A stretch of DNA of 45,382 bases. Source: a virus. The position numbers and the translations under genes were made by a program. The notes beneath the pieces were generated by a model. That model did not search any database. It was given only the letters and a program-made list of their open reading frames with translations, and was not told where the DNA came from. The DNA is taken from positions 1 to 45,382 of IMG/VR virus record IMGVR_UViG_3300046458_000063. One strand, 5' to 3'. Within the stretch, counting starts at the first letter, position 1. Each line of letters opens with the position of its first letter. Positions 6,821 through 16,441 of this stretch are shown one piece after another.

Positions 6821-9800
6821 TCAGAGACTCATGTCGATCCCCAGCACTCCGTTGGGATGGTAAAACTTGATGGAGGTGTTGGTGAGCTGCATCCGTGCCC
6901 CGCCCGCCGTACCGTTCAGTTCCCACGGGCCGGTCTTCGGCAAGATCCACCCCTGAGTGGCTGCGATGTAGTCGGTTGATTGGAGCGAGCCCCCGATCTT
7001 GGCGTTGGTAATGCTGGCGTCCTGAATGAAGGCCGAGTTCATGAACACCTGACCACCAGTGATTGCAAACGGGGAGGACAACGTGCCATTGATGCCGTTA
7101 ACCACGGCAAAAAGATCGGCGCTAATCAGGAACTTGCTTTGCAATCCAGCCGGCCCGTTCTCAATGCCCAGGCCGATGCCCGCCGCCACGTACTGACCTT
7201 GGCTGTTCAGCTGCATTTTTACCGACCACATCGTGCGGGCCTTGCCGTCAAGCGATACCACCGCCTCACTGACTGTCTGCACGGCTGCGTTCGTGCTGCC
7301 GATAGACACTTCCAGCTGTTCCGAGCGGCGCGCCTGGGCTGTATCACCGTCCGCCCTGACGCGGGTTTCCTCGGCAAACTTCGCCGTCGAGTCCCACGAG
7401 TCCAATGCTCCAGCCAAAGCGCCCTCAGCATTATCATCCCGACCTACCGTGTAGATGGCCTCGACGGTTGTCCGCATCGAAGCCACCGCCGCGTCGGTAT
7501 CCACCTGAGCGTCCTGTACGTCCTGGATCTTCGCCGTGTTGCCGCCGACCTCCAGCTCAATCGTATCGATCCTTCTCCCCAACGCATCATCAGCCCCAAC
7601 ACGGGCCTCTGACTCAAAACCGATGTCTGCGGTATTGCTGCCAACCTTTGCACTCAACGAATCCAGGCGGCTCGCTGATGCAGTGCGGTCGGTGGCCAGT
7701 ACCGTCTCCAGAGTACGGATTCCGGCTTGGTTGCCTGCGACCTGCGCATCGAGCGTGGTCAGGTGGATGGCTGTTGCCTCGCTTTCCGTAGCGCGGGTTC
7801 GCACTTCCTCCGCAAACCTCGCGGCGCTATCCCACTCACTCAACGCCCCTGCTAAGTCCCCTTCCCCATCTTCATCCCGGTACGAGGCCTGTAGTGATTG
7901 CAGGGAAGACGATGTCGCCGTGATCTTGCCGTCCACCGTGCTGATGTCGCTCGTGTTTTTATCGATCTGCACAGTCTGGGCGTTGACCGTCGTCACGATG
8001 CCGCCGATGTCGAGCCAATAGGTCGAATTAGGCGGCGCATTGGCCCCGCCGGCGTTGGCAGGCACGGCCTTGATGGCGGTATACAGGCGCTGGCCGCCGC
8101 GCACGTTGTCGTCTTTCAGGTAGCTTTTCGTCGGGACGTATTCCAGTGCATCAATGATGCCGTCGATCTGGCCCTGGAGCTCCTCCTTGGCCGCATCGAT
8201 TCGACCATTTACCGACTCAGGTCCGTCGCCAGAGATCTTGTCGATTTCATCCAGCAGATGTTGTCCAAGTTCGGACTCGGTGATCTGACCGGCGATCATG
8301 TCCAGAATCGGGCCGGCTTCTGAACTGGCCTGTCCCATCACGCCACCTACCACTGGATAGAACGGACCGATGTTGCCGATCCGGTCGACCAGGCGCGCCC
8401 AGAAGAAGAAGGTGGTGCCCGCCAGCAGGCTCTGCATCGAGTAGTCGCTTTGCGGGTAGGCAAGGTCCGCCAGCTTCGTTGCAGCGCCCAGGTTGTTGGC
8501 CGGTCCATACCAGAGTTCCGTGCGCTGGGTGTCTTCAGCGCCAGCCGGGAAGCCCCACTTCAGGCGAATGCCAAACAGCAACGCTGTTGCGGCCAGGGAT
8601 GCCACCGCCGGCGGCAAACCTGCTTTGCCCTTGAGGTTGGTCAGGATCGAGTTGCGCCAGATCGACGAGATGTCGAAGGCACTCACCGCGCGGACGCGGG
8701 CCACATAGGCGCCAGCATAGATGCCGGTAACGTCGACACTGGTCAGCCCGGTGCGTTGCACTTTGATCCAGTTGCCGCTGTCCTTGCGCCATTCCACGTC
8801 ATAGCCGACCGCGCCGGGCACTGCCGGCCAGGTGATCGTCATGGTCGCGACGGCGATGCCTTGGGAAACGACTGAGCTTGCCGTCAGGGTGACGCTGGCC
8901 GGCGCCGGTACCACCGTGATCGGAATGACGCTGATCGGCCGCTCCTCGAGGCGAGCACCAGTGTCGATGGAGGCAAACTTGCTCGGCTCGTACTGCAGCG
9001 CGCTGATTTCGTAGTCGCCCTCGGCCGTGCGCTTGGTCCGCAGGACGCGATACAGCGGAATCGCCAGGTCATCAGCATCCAGTGCCCATTGCAGTTGCGG
9101 CAACGGCGGCTCGCTGTAGCTGGTGGTCACGGTCACCGCGCGGCCATTCACGCTCTGCACGGTACGGCCCTCCGCGCGCCCGCCCGGCAAGTTGATGATC
9201 AGACGATCACCGGCCTTGGCCTGGGTGTTGCGATCGAGCGTCACCACGCGGCCGGCGGCGGCCGAGATGCGCCCGCCGACCTCGCGTCCTGCCAGCAGCG
9301 AGTCAGCCACGGGGATGATGTGGCCAGGCAGTGGAATCACACCTTCCATGCCGGTCTTGAACGACACGGTGCGATCCTGGTTGTTGCTGAGGATCGCCCA
9401 CTTGCCACGCCGCTGGGCCTCGGAGGCTCGAGTGCAACCGATGGCGCTCAGCTCCATCGGCCGGTCGCCATACCGACGCTGCAAATCCAAGTCGGCAAAC
9501 GGAATGACGTCGGTGTCGTAGTTGTTCGCCGGGTTGTCGTAGCTGACCAGCGCCCGGGTGTAGCGGGTCTTCGCCGAGGCACTGCCATAGGAGAACTTGC
9601 CATCGATGACGTTGGCCCGGGTGAACACGTAGTCGAAGTCCTGGGCACGCGGCATATCGGCCTGCATCACCAACTGGCCCTGAGCCCAATAAGTCATGCC
9701 CCGATAGATGCCAGCGATGTCACGCAGTAGCGACCATGCATCGGCCTTGCCTTGCAGGTTCATGTCGCAGAGGTAGCGAGGTTCGGTGCCACCCAGGCCA

Positions 9801-10774
9801 TTCGTCACCAGTTGGTCGCAATACTGGGCAATCCGGTACAGCTCCCACTTGTCGACCATCCACGGCTTGATGCGTTTGCCCAAGCAGAAGCGGTCCTCGG
9901 TGCATACGCCGTAGGTGATCCAGGCCGGGTTGTTGGTCCAGGCCGACTTCATGCTGCCGTCCCAAGTGCCGGTATAGGTGCGGGTCACCGGGTTGTAGTT
10001 GCTCGGCACCATCCAGCGCCGCGCCTTGCACTTCACGGTCACGGCCGGGATGTTGGTGAACTGCTCAGCGTCAAACTCGATGTAGAGCAGCGCGGTGTTT
10101 GGATAGCGCAGCTTGGCGTCGATCACTTCCGTGTAACCGGCGACCAGCATGGTGTCGGCGATTTTGTTGCTGTTCTGGTTCACAGTCAGGCGGCGCACGC
10201 GGATCTGCCAGCCGGTTGTAGCGTGTGGCAGGTCGATACGGCGCGAGCGTTCGTAACGGGTGGTGGTCTTGCCGTCCACGGCATCGACCAGAACCTGCTG
10301 ATAGGCGCCGCCGTCGGTGGCCACATCGATGGCGTAATCAATGCGGTAGCCGCCCACGTTGCCATTGTCGTCCTGTCGCTGCAGAGCGGGCCAGGCGAAA
10401 CGCACGCGCACAGCCGACAGCTGGATATTGGTGATCGAGCGCACCCATGGAGTGCCGCTGCGCAACTCAATGTTCAGCGAGGTCTCATTCTCAACAGACG
10501 GAATGCCTGGGATGTAGGACTGATCCACCGAGCCCGGCCGCCAACTCCACTTCACGTTGGGGAAGTTGTAGTTGCCGCTGGCATCGCGGATCGGCGTGTT
10601 GTCCAGGTGGATGTCGTAATCGGTCGGAGTACCGTCGAACTCGCCCTCGCCCACGGCGATCAACAGTTTGGCCAGGTTGGTGGAGCGCAGGCTGTCGCTG
10701 GCTTCGATCGGCGACTTTGGCTTGCTGCTGCCGCCCTTCTCGCCGTGGATATCGATCTGTTGTACTGCGCCCAT
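6821..10774 (-). CDS. J: Tail tip attachment / host specificity protein J
   Basis: The product has 1317 aa, the usual size range for lambda gpJ relatives. The N-terminus MGAVQQIDIHGEKGGSSKPK and SLRSTNLAKLLIAVGEGEFDG are typical. The first ~600 residues form the baseplate-hub-like part. Fibronectin type III-like segments follow (ITVVPAPASVTLTASSV, VPGAVGYDVEWRKDSGNW), then a long coiled-coil stalk with repeats of TLDAQVAGNQAGIRTLE type, and a C-terminal tip. It recognises the host receptor at the tail end. A good GGAGG site precedes ATG 10774, itself behind a terminator. Confidence 0.95.
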   Translation of the reverse strand: MGAVQQIDIHGEKGGSSKPKSPIEASDSLRSTNLAKLLIAVGEGEFDGTPTDYDIHLDNTPIRDASGNYNFPNVKWSWRPGSVDQSYIPGIPSVENETSLNIELRSGTPWVRSITNIQLSAVRVRFAWPALQRQDDNGNVGGYRIDYAIDVATDGGAYQQVLVDAVDGKTTTRYERSRRIDLPHATTGWQIRVRRLTVNQNSNKIADTMLVAGYTEVIDAKLRYPNTALLYIEFDAEQFTNIPAVTVKCKARRWMVPSNYNPVTRTYTGTWDGSMKSAWTNNPAWITYGVCTEDRFCLGKRIKPWMVDKWELYRIAQYCDQLVTNGLGGTEPRYLCDMNLQGKADAWSLLRDIAGIYRGMTYWAQGQLVMQADMPRAQDFDYVFTRANVIDGKFSYGSASAKTRYTRALVSYDNPANNYDTDVIPFADLDLQRRYGDRPMELSAIGCTRASEAQRRGKWAILSNNQDRTVSFKTGMEGVIPLPGHIIPVADSLLAGREVGGRISAAAGRVVTLDRNTQAKAGDRLIINLPGGRAEGRTVQSVNGRAVTVTTSYSEPPLPQLQWALDADDLAIPLYRVLRTKRTAEGDYEISALQYEPSKFASIDTGARLEERPISVIPITVVPAPASVTLTASSVVSQGIAVATMTITWPAVPGAVGYDVEWRKDSGNWIKVQRTGLTSVDVTGIYAGAYVARVRAVSAFDISSIWRNSILTNLKGKAGLPPAVASLAATALLFGIRLKWGFPAGAEDTQRTELWYGPANNLGAATKLADLAYPQSDYSMQSLLAGTTFFFWARLVDRIGNIGPFYPVVGGVMGQASSEAGPILDMIAGQITESELGQHLLDEIDKISGDGPESVNGRIDAAKEELQGQIDGIIDALEYVPTKSYLKDDNVRGGQRLYTAIKAVPANAGGANAPPNSTYWLDIGGIVTTVNAQTVQIDKNTSDISTVDGKITATSSSLQSLQASYRDEDGEGDLAGALSEWDSAARFAEEVRTRATESEATAIHLTTLDAQVAGNQAGIRTLETVLATDRTASASRLDSLSAKVGSNTADIGFESEARVGADDALGRRIDTIELEVGGNTAKIQDVQDAQVDTDAAVASMRTTVEAIYTVGRDDNAEGALAGALDSWDSTAKFAEETRVRADGDTAQARRSEQLEVSIGSTNAAVQTVSEAVVSLDGKARTMWSVKMQLNSQGQYVAAGIGLGIENGPAGLQSKFLISADLFAVVNGINGTLSSPFAITGGQVFMNSAFIQDASITNAKIGGSLQSTDYIAATQGWILPKTGPWELNGTAGGARMQLTNTSIKFYHPNGVLGIDMSL

Positions 10775-10790
10775 GCTTTCCTCCAGGCAT

Positions 10791-10812
10791 AAAAAAACCG
10801 CCTCTCGGGCGG
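10791..10812 (-). terminator. Intrinsic terminator between I and J
   Basis: On the minus strand CCGCCC-GAGA-GGCGG is followed by seven T, then GCCTGGAGG, the J ribosome site. The 32-bp arrangement is closely repeated ahead of gene I at 11461-11493. Confidence 0.8.
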
Positions 10813-10831
10813 CCCATTGACTGCGTGCTGA

Positions 10832-11455
10832 CTACGTTTTGTCTTCGGCCAGGATCGAGGCGGAAATGATCATGCCGCCCCACCGGCGCTCGCCGATGCA
10901 GATCGGCACGGGGTTGCCACTGGCCGTGGTGTTCTTGGCGCTGCCGAAGGCATAGGACGGGGCGTTTTCAGGTGACGAACTGTACGACAGGCCGCCCTGT
11001 TGGGGGCTGAGCATTTGGATCACGCCGCCGATGGCCATCGACACGCCGACGGCCCCCACGGTCCCCCAGGCGCCACCGGCAGCTAACCCAGCAACGCCCC
11101 CAGTTGCAATGGTGGCCGCGACTATCAAGGCGAGCCCGATAACCGTTTGCATGACGCCTGCACGCTTGCTGCCTTCCACGACAGGGACGATGCGAATCTC
11201 ACGAGTGCCACCTAATGCGAATTCGTCCTGTGCGGAGTTTTTCCTATTCCTGAAAACCGCAAACCGCATCCCGAGACGATCAAGGCGCTGAATTTCCTCT
11301 TGAAAGCCAGCGATCGTGGCCTTCAACGCTTTGAAGGCCTCCCAAGTCTGACCAGAATCAAGACTACGTCGGTGCACTCTGCCGAACTTGGCAGCCAGCG
11401 AACCGGACAGCTTGATGGTCGTCATGGGCTGATAGTGAATCACGGCTGCTTGCAT
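10832..11455 (-). CDS. I: Tail assembly protein I
   Basis: The product has 207 aa and starts MQAAVIHYQPMTTIKLSGSL. ATG 11455 has CTGGAG 7-11 nt upstream; the longer open frame runs back into a terminator and was not used. There are two hydrophobic glycine-rich segments in the middle (VIGLALIVAATIATGGVAGLAAGGAWG), and GLSYSSSPENAPSYAFGSAKNTT, which is characteristic of lambda gpI relatives. It acts with J, K and L in tail tip assembly. Confidence 0.88.
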   Translation of the reverse strand: MQAAVIHYQPMTTIKLSGSLAAKFGRVHRRSLDSGQTWEAFKALKATIAGFQEEIQRLDRLGMRFAVFRNRKNSAQDEFALGGTREIRIVPVVEGSKRAGVMQTVIGLALIVAATIATGGVAGLAAGGAWGTVGAVGVSMAIGGVIQMLSPQQGGLSYSSSPENAPSYAFGSAKNTTASGNPVPICIGERRWGGMIISASILAEDKT

Positions 11456-11470
11456 GGTTTCTCCAGGCAT

Positions 11471-11493
11471 TAAAAAACCGCCCGAAGGCGGTT
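11471..11493 (-). terminator. Intrinsic terminator upstream of I
   Basis: On the minus strand AACCGCC-TTCG-GGCGGTT is followed by T4, then GCCTGGAG of the gene I ribosome site. It also ends the inserted lipoprotein gene (stop at 11497). Confidence 0.82.
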
Positions 11494-11496
11494 CTG

Positions 11497-11847
11497 TTAA
11501 AGGCAAGTTTTTACGGCCTCGGTTCGTCGATCTTTTCGCCAGTCCATCAGCCCAGACTGGAAATACAGATCAACACGGCTCCCATTGGAGGCGCTTGTGA
11601 TATCCACAAATTCTATCTGTCCTGCGGTCACGACTGTCCTGCCGCCACCTGGAAGCGGTTGCGTAAACACATCGTAATGAGCGCCAGCTAGGGATTGGTT
11701 CTGCCATGCAAACAGCACGCAGTCAGACACCGCAGCAACATCCTTTTTGCTAGTGAATGTCATTGATGGCCCGTCAGCGCGGCGCTCGTTCATTGAGGCA
11801 CATCCCGCCAACAACGCGACAGCCAACGCCCCTACGATCAATTTCAT
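11497..11847 (-). CDS. Small lipoprotein moron in the tail operon
   Basis: The product has 116 aa. The signal MKLIVGALAVALLAGCASMN has a perfect lipobox (LAGC, Cys16), so the protein should be exported and lipidated, probably in the outer membrane. ATG 11847 is preceded by AGGAGTGACCTGC. The mature part is short and soluble with one later Cys pair. The gene separates K from I, which are normally adjacent, and a terminator follows it. By analogy with phage receptor-blocking lipoproteins it may exclude superinfecting phages, but I see no family motif that proves this. Confidence 0.7.
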   Translation of the reverse strand: MKLIVGALAVALLAGCASMNERRADGPSMTFTSKKDVAAVSDCVLFAWQNQSLAGAHYDVFTQPLPGGGRTVVTAGQIEFVDITSASNGSRVDLYFQSGLMDWRKDRRTEAVKTCL

Positions 11848-11880
11848 GCAGGTCACTCCTGTGGGAAATGCTGCACGATA

Positions 11881-12636
11881 TCACTGGGCGTGGCGGTGAC
11901 GCAGCACAAGGCGTGTCCGGTCGAGCCAGGGCCCGCCGAACACGATGACCTCCGACGGCCTGCCGTACAGGTGGTGCAACAGGAAAGGGCCAGGGCCGAA
12001 GGTCGCCGCATCCTCGCCGGATAGTGCCGGATCGCTGCCGAGGAATATCCCGGCATGGTTCGGGTGAACCGTCCGCCCCACCTCCATCACGATCATGTCG
12101 CCGCGCTGTGGCTGGTCGACCTTGTAGAAGCCGGCGGCCTCGTAGTTCGCTTCGTAAAGGCTGGTGCTTTCTTTGCTCTCCCACCAGCCATCGGCACGCT
12201 TGAAGGCTTCGAACTCCAGCCCCCACTCCCGCTTGTACCAGTCGGCGCAGACCTGCCAGCAGTCCCACGCCCCGTGCACGAATGGCCGCTTCAGTAACGG
12301 CACCTCGCCGCTCGGCATGACTGTGCGCAGGTCGCCCTCGGGCCAGCTCAGGATGTGCCACGGCAGCGCCGTTGCCTCGCACATGGCCAGGTCGCGCGGC
12401 GACGGCCGACTGGTCGCGTCTGGATGTGAATGAACCACGCCGATCACTTCGCCGATATCCTCGGCCGCTGCGTAGTCCTCCGGATCGATCCGGAACTCTT
12501 CGTTCGGCTCGGAAGCGACATTGCGACACGGGTAGTACTGCTGTTTGCGTCCGATCGCCAGCAGAAGCCCGCAGCACTCTTTCGGATACTCGGCGGCGGC
12601 GTGCGCCTGGATCGCGATCAAAATGTACTTGCGCAT
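11881..12636 (-). CDS. K: Tail assembly protein K, JAMM plus NlpC/P60 peptidase
   Basis: The product has 251 aa with two domains. The N-terminal Mov34/JAMM metallopeptidase has Glu20, His69, His71 and Asp82 in VVHSHPDATSRPSPRD. The C-terminal NlpC/P60 domain has Cys126 in HGAWDCWQVCADWY and His194 in HPNHAGIFLG. This is the full lambda gpK-type arrangement with all key residues visible. It takes part in tail tip assembly and probably opens peptidoglycan during DNA entry. It starts right after the L stop. Confidence 0.93.
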   Translation of the reverse strand: MRKYILIAIQAHAAAEYPKECCGLLLAIGRKQQYYPCRNVASEPNEEFRIDPEDYAAAEDIGEVIGVVHSHPDATSRPSPRDLAMCEATALPWHILSWPEGDLRTVMPSGEVPLLKRPFVHGAWDCWQVCADWYKREWGLEFEAFKRADGWWESKESTSLYEANYEAAGFYKVDQPQRGDMIVMEVGRTVHPNHAGIFLGSDPALSGEDAATFGPGPFLLHHLYGRPSEVIVFGGPWLDRTRLVLRHRHAQ

Positions 12637-12638
12637 AG

Positions 12639-13388
12639 TCAGCTCCGGGCGATCAAGGAAACGGCAGGGAAGCCACCGAACGGCAGTGGGTTACCTATTC
12701 CAAAGCGTGGCTCGCACCCCTTCCCGATGGTTGCATCACACTCATCCAGCTCCGGGTTGCCGGTTGGCACGCCATCCTTCGTGACGTAGCCACCGGTATA
12801 ACCGCAGTTCGGCCCCCGGTAACCTCCAGTGAGGCACCAGTGGCACAACGTTGTGGCTTGCCGGCCAACCGACTCGCTGCCGACATCGCCCGGGCTGGCC
12901 AACTCCCAACTGACCGTCTCGCCGTCCTCGTTGGTCTTCTGGTCGATGTACCAGACCTCGATCGTCTCTTGCGTTGGATCTGCGGTCGGGTTGCCGGCCG
13001 GGAAGTTCACGGCATCGAGGTACGTGCCCAGCGTGTGACGCATCGTGAGCCTAAAGTCCGCAAGGTCTTGAAACGCTAGGCACAGCGCGGTAATGCGCCC
13101 GTTGACGTTGCCAACCGACAGCGTTGGCCGCACGGCCGTGCCATCGCCATTGGCCTCGATACCGTCGATCTGCATCGGCCAGGCACCGTACTCGTTGCCC
13201 TGCCACCAGATAGCCTTGGCAGGCAGCTGGTCGGCATCAGCGCCGGCGGCGATCAGCTCGGCCGGTGTGTGCGGGATCGAATGCCCATGAAAGCGCAAGA
13301 TGTCTGCGCCGAAGTCGCTGCCGTCCAATTCAAAGAGCAGCACTTCGCTGCCAGGCTCAAGCACCTGGATGTCACTGATCAGCGGCAT
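12639..13388 (-). CDS. L: Minor tail protein L
   Basis: The product has 249 aa. The N-terminal MPLISDIQVLEPGSEVLLFELD and the middle FRLTMRHTLGTYLDAVNFP are typical of the gpL family. The C-terminal part has a cysteine cluster (LCHWC, PNCGY, DECDA, KGCEP), matching the iron-sulphur-binding region reported for lambda gpL. It is part of the tail tip complex between M and K. Confidence 0.92.
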   Translation of the reverse strand: MPLISDIQVLEPGSEVLLFELDGSDFGADILRFHGHSIPHTPAELIAAGADADQLPAKAIWWQGNEYGAWPMQIDGIEANGDGTAVRPTLSVGNVNGRITALCLAFQDLADFRLTMRHTLGTYLDAVNFPAGNPTADPTQETIEVWYIDQKTNEDGETVSWELASPGDVGSESVGRQATTLCHWCLTGGYRGPNCGYTGGYVTKDGVPTGNPELDECDATIGKGCEPRFGIGNPLPFGGFPAVSLIARS

Positions 13389-13397
13389 GGTTGCCCC

Positions 13398-13736
13398 TTA
13401 TGGGAGGAAGGATTGGGTGAACGTGGTGTTGAGGGTAAAAATGCCGGCACCGTTCGGGGTCACGCTCGGCGCTGTGGCCCGGTAGAAGCCCAGCGCGCCA
13501 AGCGGCGGAGTCCAGAGGAAAGACTTGAAGCCAGCATGCCGATCAAGAAACGCTTTGATCTGCACGGCAACCGCTTCGCCGACAACGAATGTCACCGGCC
13601 AGCTGTCCGTTTTATTGTTGATCCCATCACCCACCACTTGCTCGTAGCCGTTGCCGAACTTCGAGCTGCGCACCCGATATTCCGGCGCGCTGGTCGGCTC
13701 CACTTTCGGACACCAGGTAAACGTTTCAACGGCCAT
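13398..13736 (-). CDS. M: Minor tail protein M
   Basis: The product has 112 aa and starts MAVETFTWCPKVEPTSAPEYR. ATG 13736 has GGAGAG upstream and overlaps the end of the tape measure gene by 11 nt; an upstream start would extend into that gene. The sequence VRSSKFGNGYEQVVGDGINNK and FLWTPPLGALGFYRA are hallmarks of lambda gpM-type proteins, which connect tail tip and tube. Confidence 0.9.
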   Translation of the reverse strand: MAVETFTWCPKVEPTSAPEYRVRSSKFGNGYEQVVGDGINNKTDSWPVTFVVGEAVAVQIKAFLDRHAGFKSFLWTPPLGALGFYRATAPSVTPNGAGIFTLNTTFTQSFLP

Positions 13737-16416
13737 TGACCACTCTCCAAATCGATCCGCCTGGTCGAAGCTCTTCAGCAATCGCCTGTTGTGCCCCACG
13801 CTTTGCTACGTCGGCATACACCTGCCCTACAGCCTGCATGTCCTGTTGCGAGGATGCTCCGTTTCCGGAACCTGCGACCTCGATGGTTTGCTGAATCAGC
13901 ACCTGGTTTGCACTCATCGAACCACCACCAGAACCACCGATGGCTTTTACGCCCAGCGATCCATCGGCGGTTCGAGTAAGCGGCATAATCGCTTCGTCGC
14001 CTGCCTCCCCCATGATGCCGATATCACCGCCAGCCATGCCAAACGCGGTCGGCTTGCTGACTACGCTGTTGGTGAACGCACTGCCCTTGGCAAACATCTG
14101 CACGCCCGACGCCCAGGCGCCGCCCTTGGCTTGAATGCTGCCCGGGGAAAAACCAGAGAGGTCGGTACCGGTGTAGCCCGCTTGTGTAGAGCCGGCAGAG
14201 GTCGCCGATCCAGCGAAGTAGCTAGTGCCTGCGCTGACCAAATTACTCAGCAGTGCCGAGCTGGCTTGCCGCGTGGCGATCCGTGCCATGTCCGCAAGAA
14301 TCGATTTCGTGAAGTCGGCAAACGATAGCTTCCCAGTCATGGCGAAGTTGACGACGGCGTCCTCCATGGAACTGAAAGCGTTCCCGAAAAGGCTGCGGGT
14401 CTGCCCGGCCACATCCTTGGCGCTGTCGAGATAGTCCTGCCAAGCACCGCGGGCACCGTTGGTCCAGTCGCTTTGGGCCGCATCCATCTGCGCCCAGCCA
14501 TCCTCCATCGCGGCAATCTGCTTGGGCAGGTAAGCGTTGGTCAGGTCGATCTGATCTTGAAGCGCCTTGCGTTGGGTGTCGGTCGTTGCGGTCGCAAGTT
14601 CAGTCCGCAAGGAAAGGACCTGGTCGTTGGTTTGTCGCTCAAGCTCCAGCCGCTCCAGATAGCGATCTGACTCTTTGCTCCCCATCCCGACGGAAGCGGC
14701 CTGGGCGGCATACTGCGCACGCTGATTGTTCAGCTGCCGCTCCAGGTCCATCTGGTATTGGAGAGCCTGCGAGAGACCGTTCGCAGAGTTGACCGCTTCA
14801 TTGAACTGGCTGGCGAGCCACGCCGTAGCCTGTCCGTACTGTTGCTTCGTGATTTTTCCGTTTTTCAGCAGGAGATCAATTTGGATCGTCTGCTTCTTGA
14901 AGTCCTCGGCCGCGGCATTCACCGGGTCGAAAGTTTGCCGCAACTGGTCGAAAGCGGTGGCCGCTTGTTTCAGCTGCTCCTTGAGTTTGTTCTGTGCGTC
15001 TGTTGCTGACTTGGTGGTGCCATTGAGTTGAGCGACTTGCTTGTCGATCGCAGCAATGGCACGCGCATATCGATCGGCGTTGGCAGGATCTTTGGCCATG
15101 GCAGCGACCAATGCAGCACGATCCTGCTCCAGCTTGTTCAGTCGATCATACGAGTCCAGCAACTTCAGCGTGGCAACGTTGGCCCCGGTTCGGGCGACAG
15201 TGACTTTCTGCTCCTGCTGCTCAACCTGCTTGTTCCCTTCGACCAGCTTCTGGTCACCCCAACCGCGCAGCTCGGTGTACGCCTTATAGCTGGCCAGGCG
15301 CGCATCCGAATCCTTCTTTGCTGCCTGCAGGTCCTGCCCGAAAAGGTCACCCACAAACAACGTCGGGTTGGTGGCGAACTTGTTCAGACCACCTTCGGCT
15401 TTGTTGTAGGCATCCAGTGAACGGTTGGTGTTTTCCTCGGAAGCGACACCCGCCAGATGCTGCTTCTTTTTGTCTCCAGAGAAAAAGGAGGTGACATGTT
15501 CGAGGTCGGTCATCATTGCGCGAAGGTCGTTCGGCAACTGGGCCAGCCCGGTCGCCGCCGCGCCGGTCAACTTCACAACCAGCGCCGCGAGGTCAGCCAT
15601 GCCCTGCTGGAAGCCTGGATCCTTGACGATGTCGCGCAAGCCATCGAGCGAGTTCTGCAGCGGGCTCATATCGACATTGGCAAGGCCCGAGACAAACTCG
15701 TTGCGCAATCCCTGCGCCTGGGCCTGCAGGTCTTGAATGATCTCGTTCGCCCGCACCAGGTTGGCGATCTGCTGCGGATCCATGGCAATGCCAAAATCCT
15801 TGGCTTGCGCGAGGTACTTTCGCAGGCTTTCACCGCCCTGATCGAGCAGCGGCAGCATTCGCGACAGGTCGTTACCCAGGCTTTCGAGGATGTTGATCTT
15901 CTCGGACTGGGTCGACACGGACTTGAGGCCATCGGCAATGGCCAGCAATTGCTTGTCCGGCGACAGCGCCGCCAGATTTTCAGCCGACAAGCCGAGCTTG
16001 TTCAGCCCATCGATCGCTTCGCCGCCGCCAGTAATGACCGCGTCGCCGATCTTGTCCCCGATATCCTTGAAGATATCGGCCATCTTGTCGCCGCTCAGGC
16101 CCGCGCGTTCAGCCGCGTATTGCCACTGCTGCAGGACAGTCGTGCCGATGCCCAGGGACTTTGCCCAGCGATCCGTCTCGGTGGTCGCCGCGGCGGTGTT
16201 TTTCAGCATCACCAGTGACGCGGTGCCGACGCCAAGAGTTGCCGTAACGACCGTGGCCAGGGCGCCACCAATCTTCTTGCCCGCTTCCTCCGCACGGGCC
16301 TGCATTTCCTTCATGCGTTTTTCAGTGATGCGGCCGGCCTTGTCCATGCCCTGCTCGAACCCACCGATGCGGGCGATCAGGTCCAGCGTCAGGGTGCCAA
16401 GCGATCGGGATGCCAT
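13726..16416 (-). CDS. H: Tail length tape measure protein
   Basis: The product has 896 aa. The start MASRSLGTLTLDLIARIGGFEQGMDKA is typical of lambda-type tape measures. Long helical and coiled-coil stretches follow, with a hydrophobic segment near residues 50-70 (LATVVTATLGVGTASLVML). The C-terminal region has Gly-rich FGMAGGDIGIMGEAGDEAIMPL, a common tape measure ending. Length sets tail length, and this size implies a tail of roughly lambda-like scale. It follows the G/GT chaperone pair. Confidence 0.95.
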   Translation of the reverse strand: MASRSLGTLTLDLIARIGGFEQGMDKAGRITEKRMKEMQARAEEAGKKIGGALATVVTATLGVGTASLVMLKNTAAATTETDRWAKSLGIGTTVLQQWQYAAERAGLSGDKMADIFKDIGDKIGDAVITGGGEAIDGLNKLGLSAENLAALSPDKQLLAIADGLKSVSTQSEKINILESLGNDLSRMLPLLDQGGESLRKYLAQAKDFGIAMDPQQIANLVRANEIIQDLQAQAQGLRNEFVSGLANVDMSPLQNSLDGLRDIVKDPGFQQGMADLAALVVKLTGAAATGLAQLPNDLRAMMTDLEHVTSFFSGDKKKQHLAGVASEENTNRSLDAYNKAEGGLNKFATNPTLFVGDLFGQDLQAAKKDSDARLASYKAYTELRGWGDQKLVEGNKQVEQQEQKVTVARTGANVATLKLLDSYDRLNKLEQDRAALVAAMAKDPANADRYARAIAAIDKQVAQLNGTTKSATDAQNKLKEQLKQAATAFDQLRQTFDPVNAAAEDFKKQTIQIDLLLKNGKITKQQYGQATAWLASQFNEAVNSANGLSQALQYQMDLERQLNNQRAQYAAQAASVGMGSKESDRYLERLELERQTNDQVLSLRTELATATTDTQRKALQDQIDLTNAYLPKQIAAMEDGWAQMDAAQSDWTNGARGAWQDYLDSAKDVAGQTRSLFGNAFSSMEDAVVNFAMTGKLSFADFTKSILADMARIATRQASSALLSNLVSAGTSYFAGSATSAGSTQAGYTGTDLSGFSPGSIQAKGGAWASGVQMFAKGSAFTNSVVSKPTAFGMAGGDIGIMGEAGDEAIMPLTRTADGSLGVKAIGGSGGGSMSANQVLIQQTIEVAGSGNGASSQQDMQAVGQVYADVAKRGAQQAIAEELRPGGSIWRVVNGR

Positions 16417-16441
16417 GGGTTATTTCCTGTTGAGAACCGGG

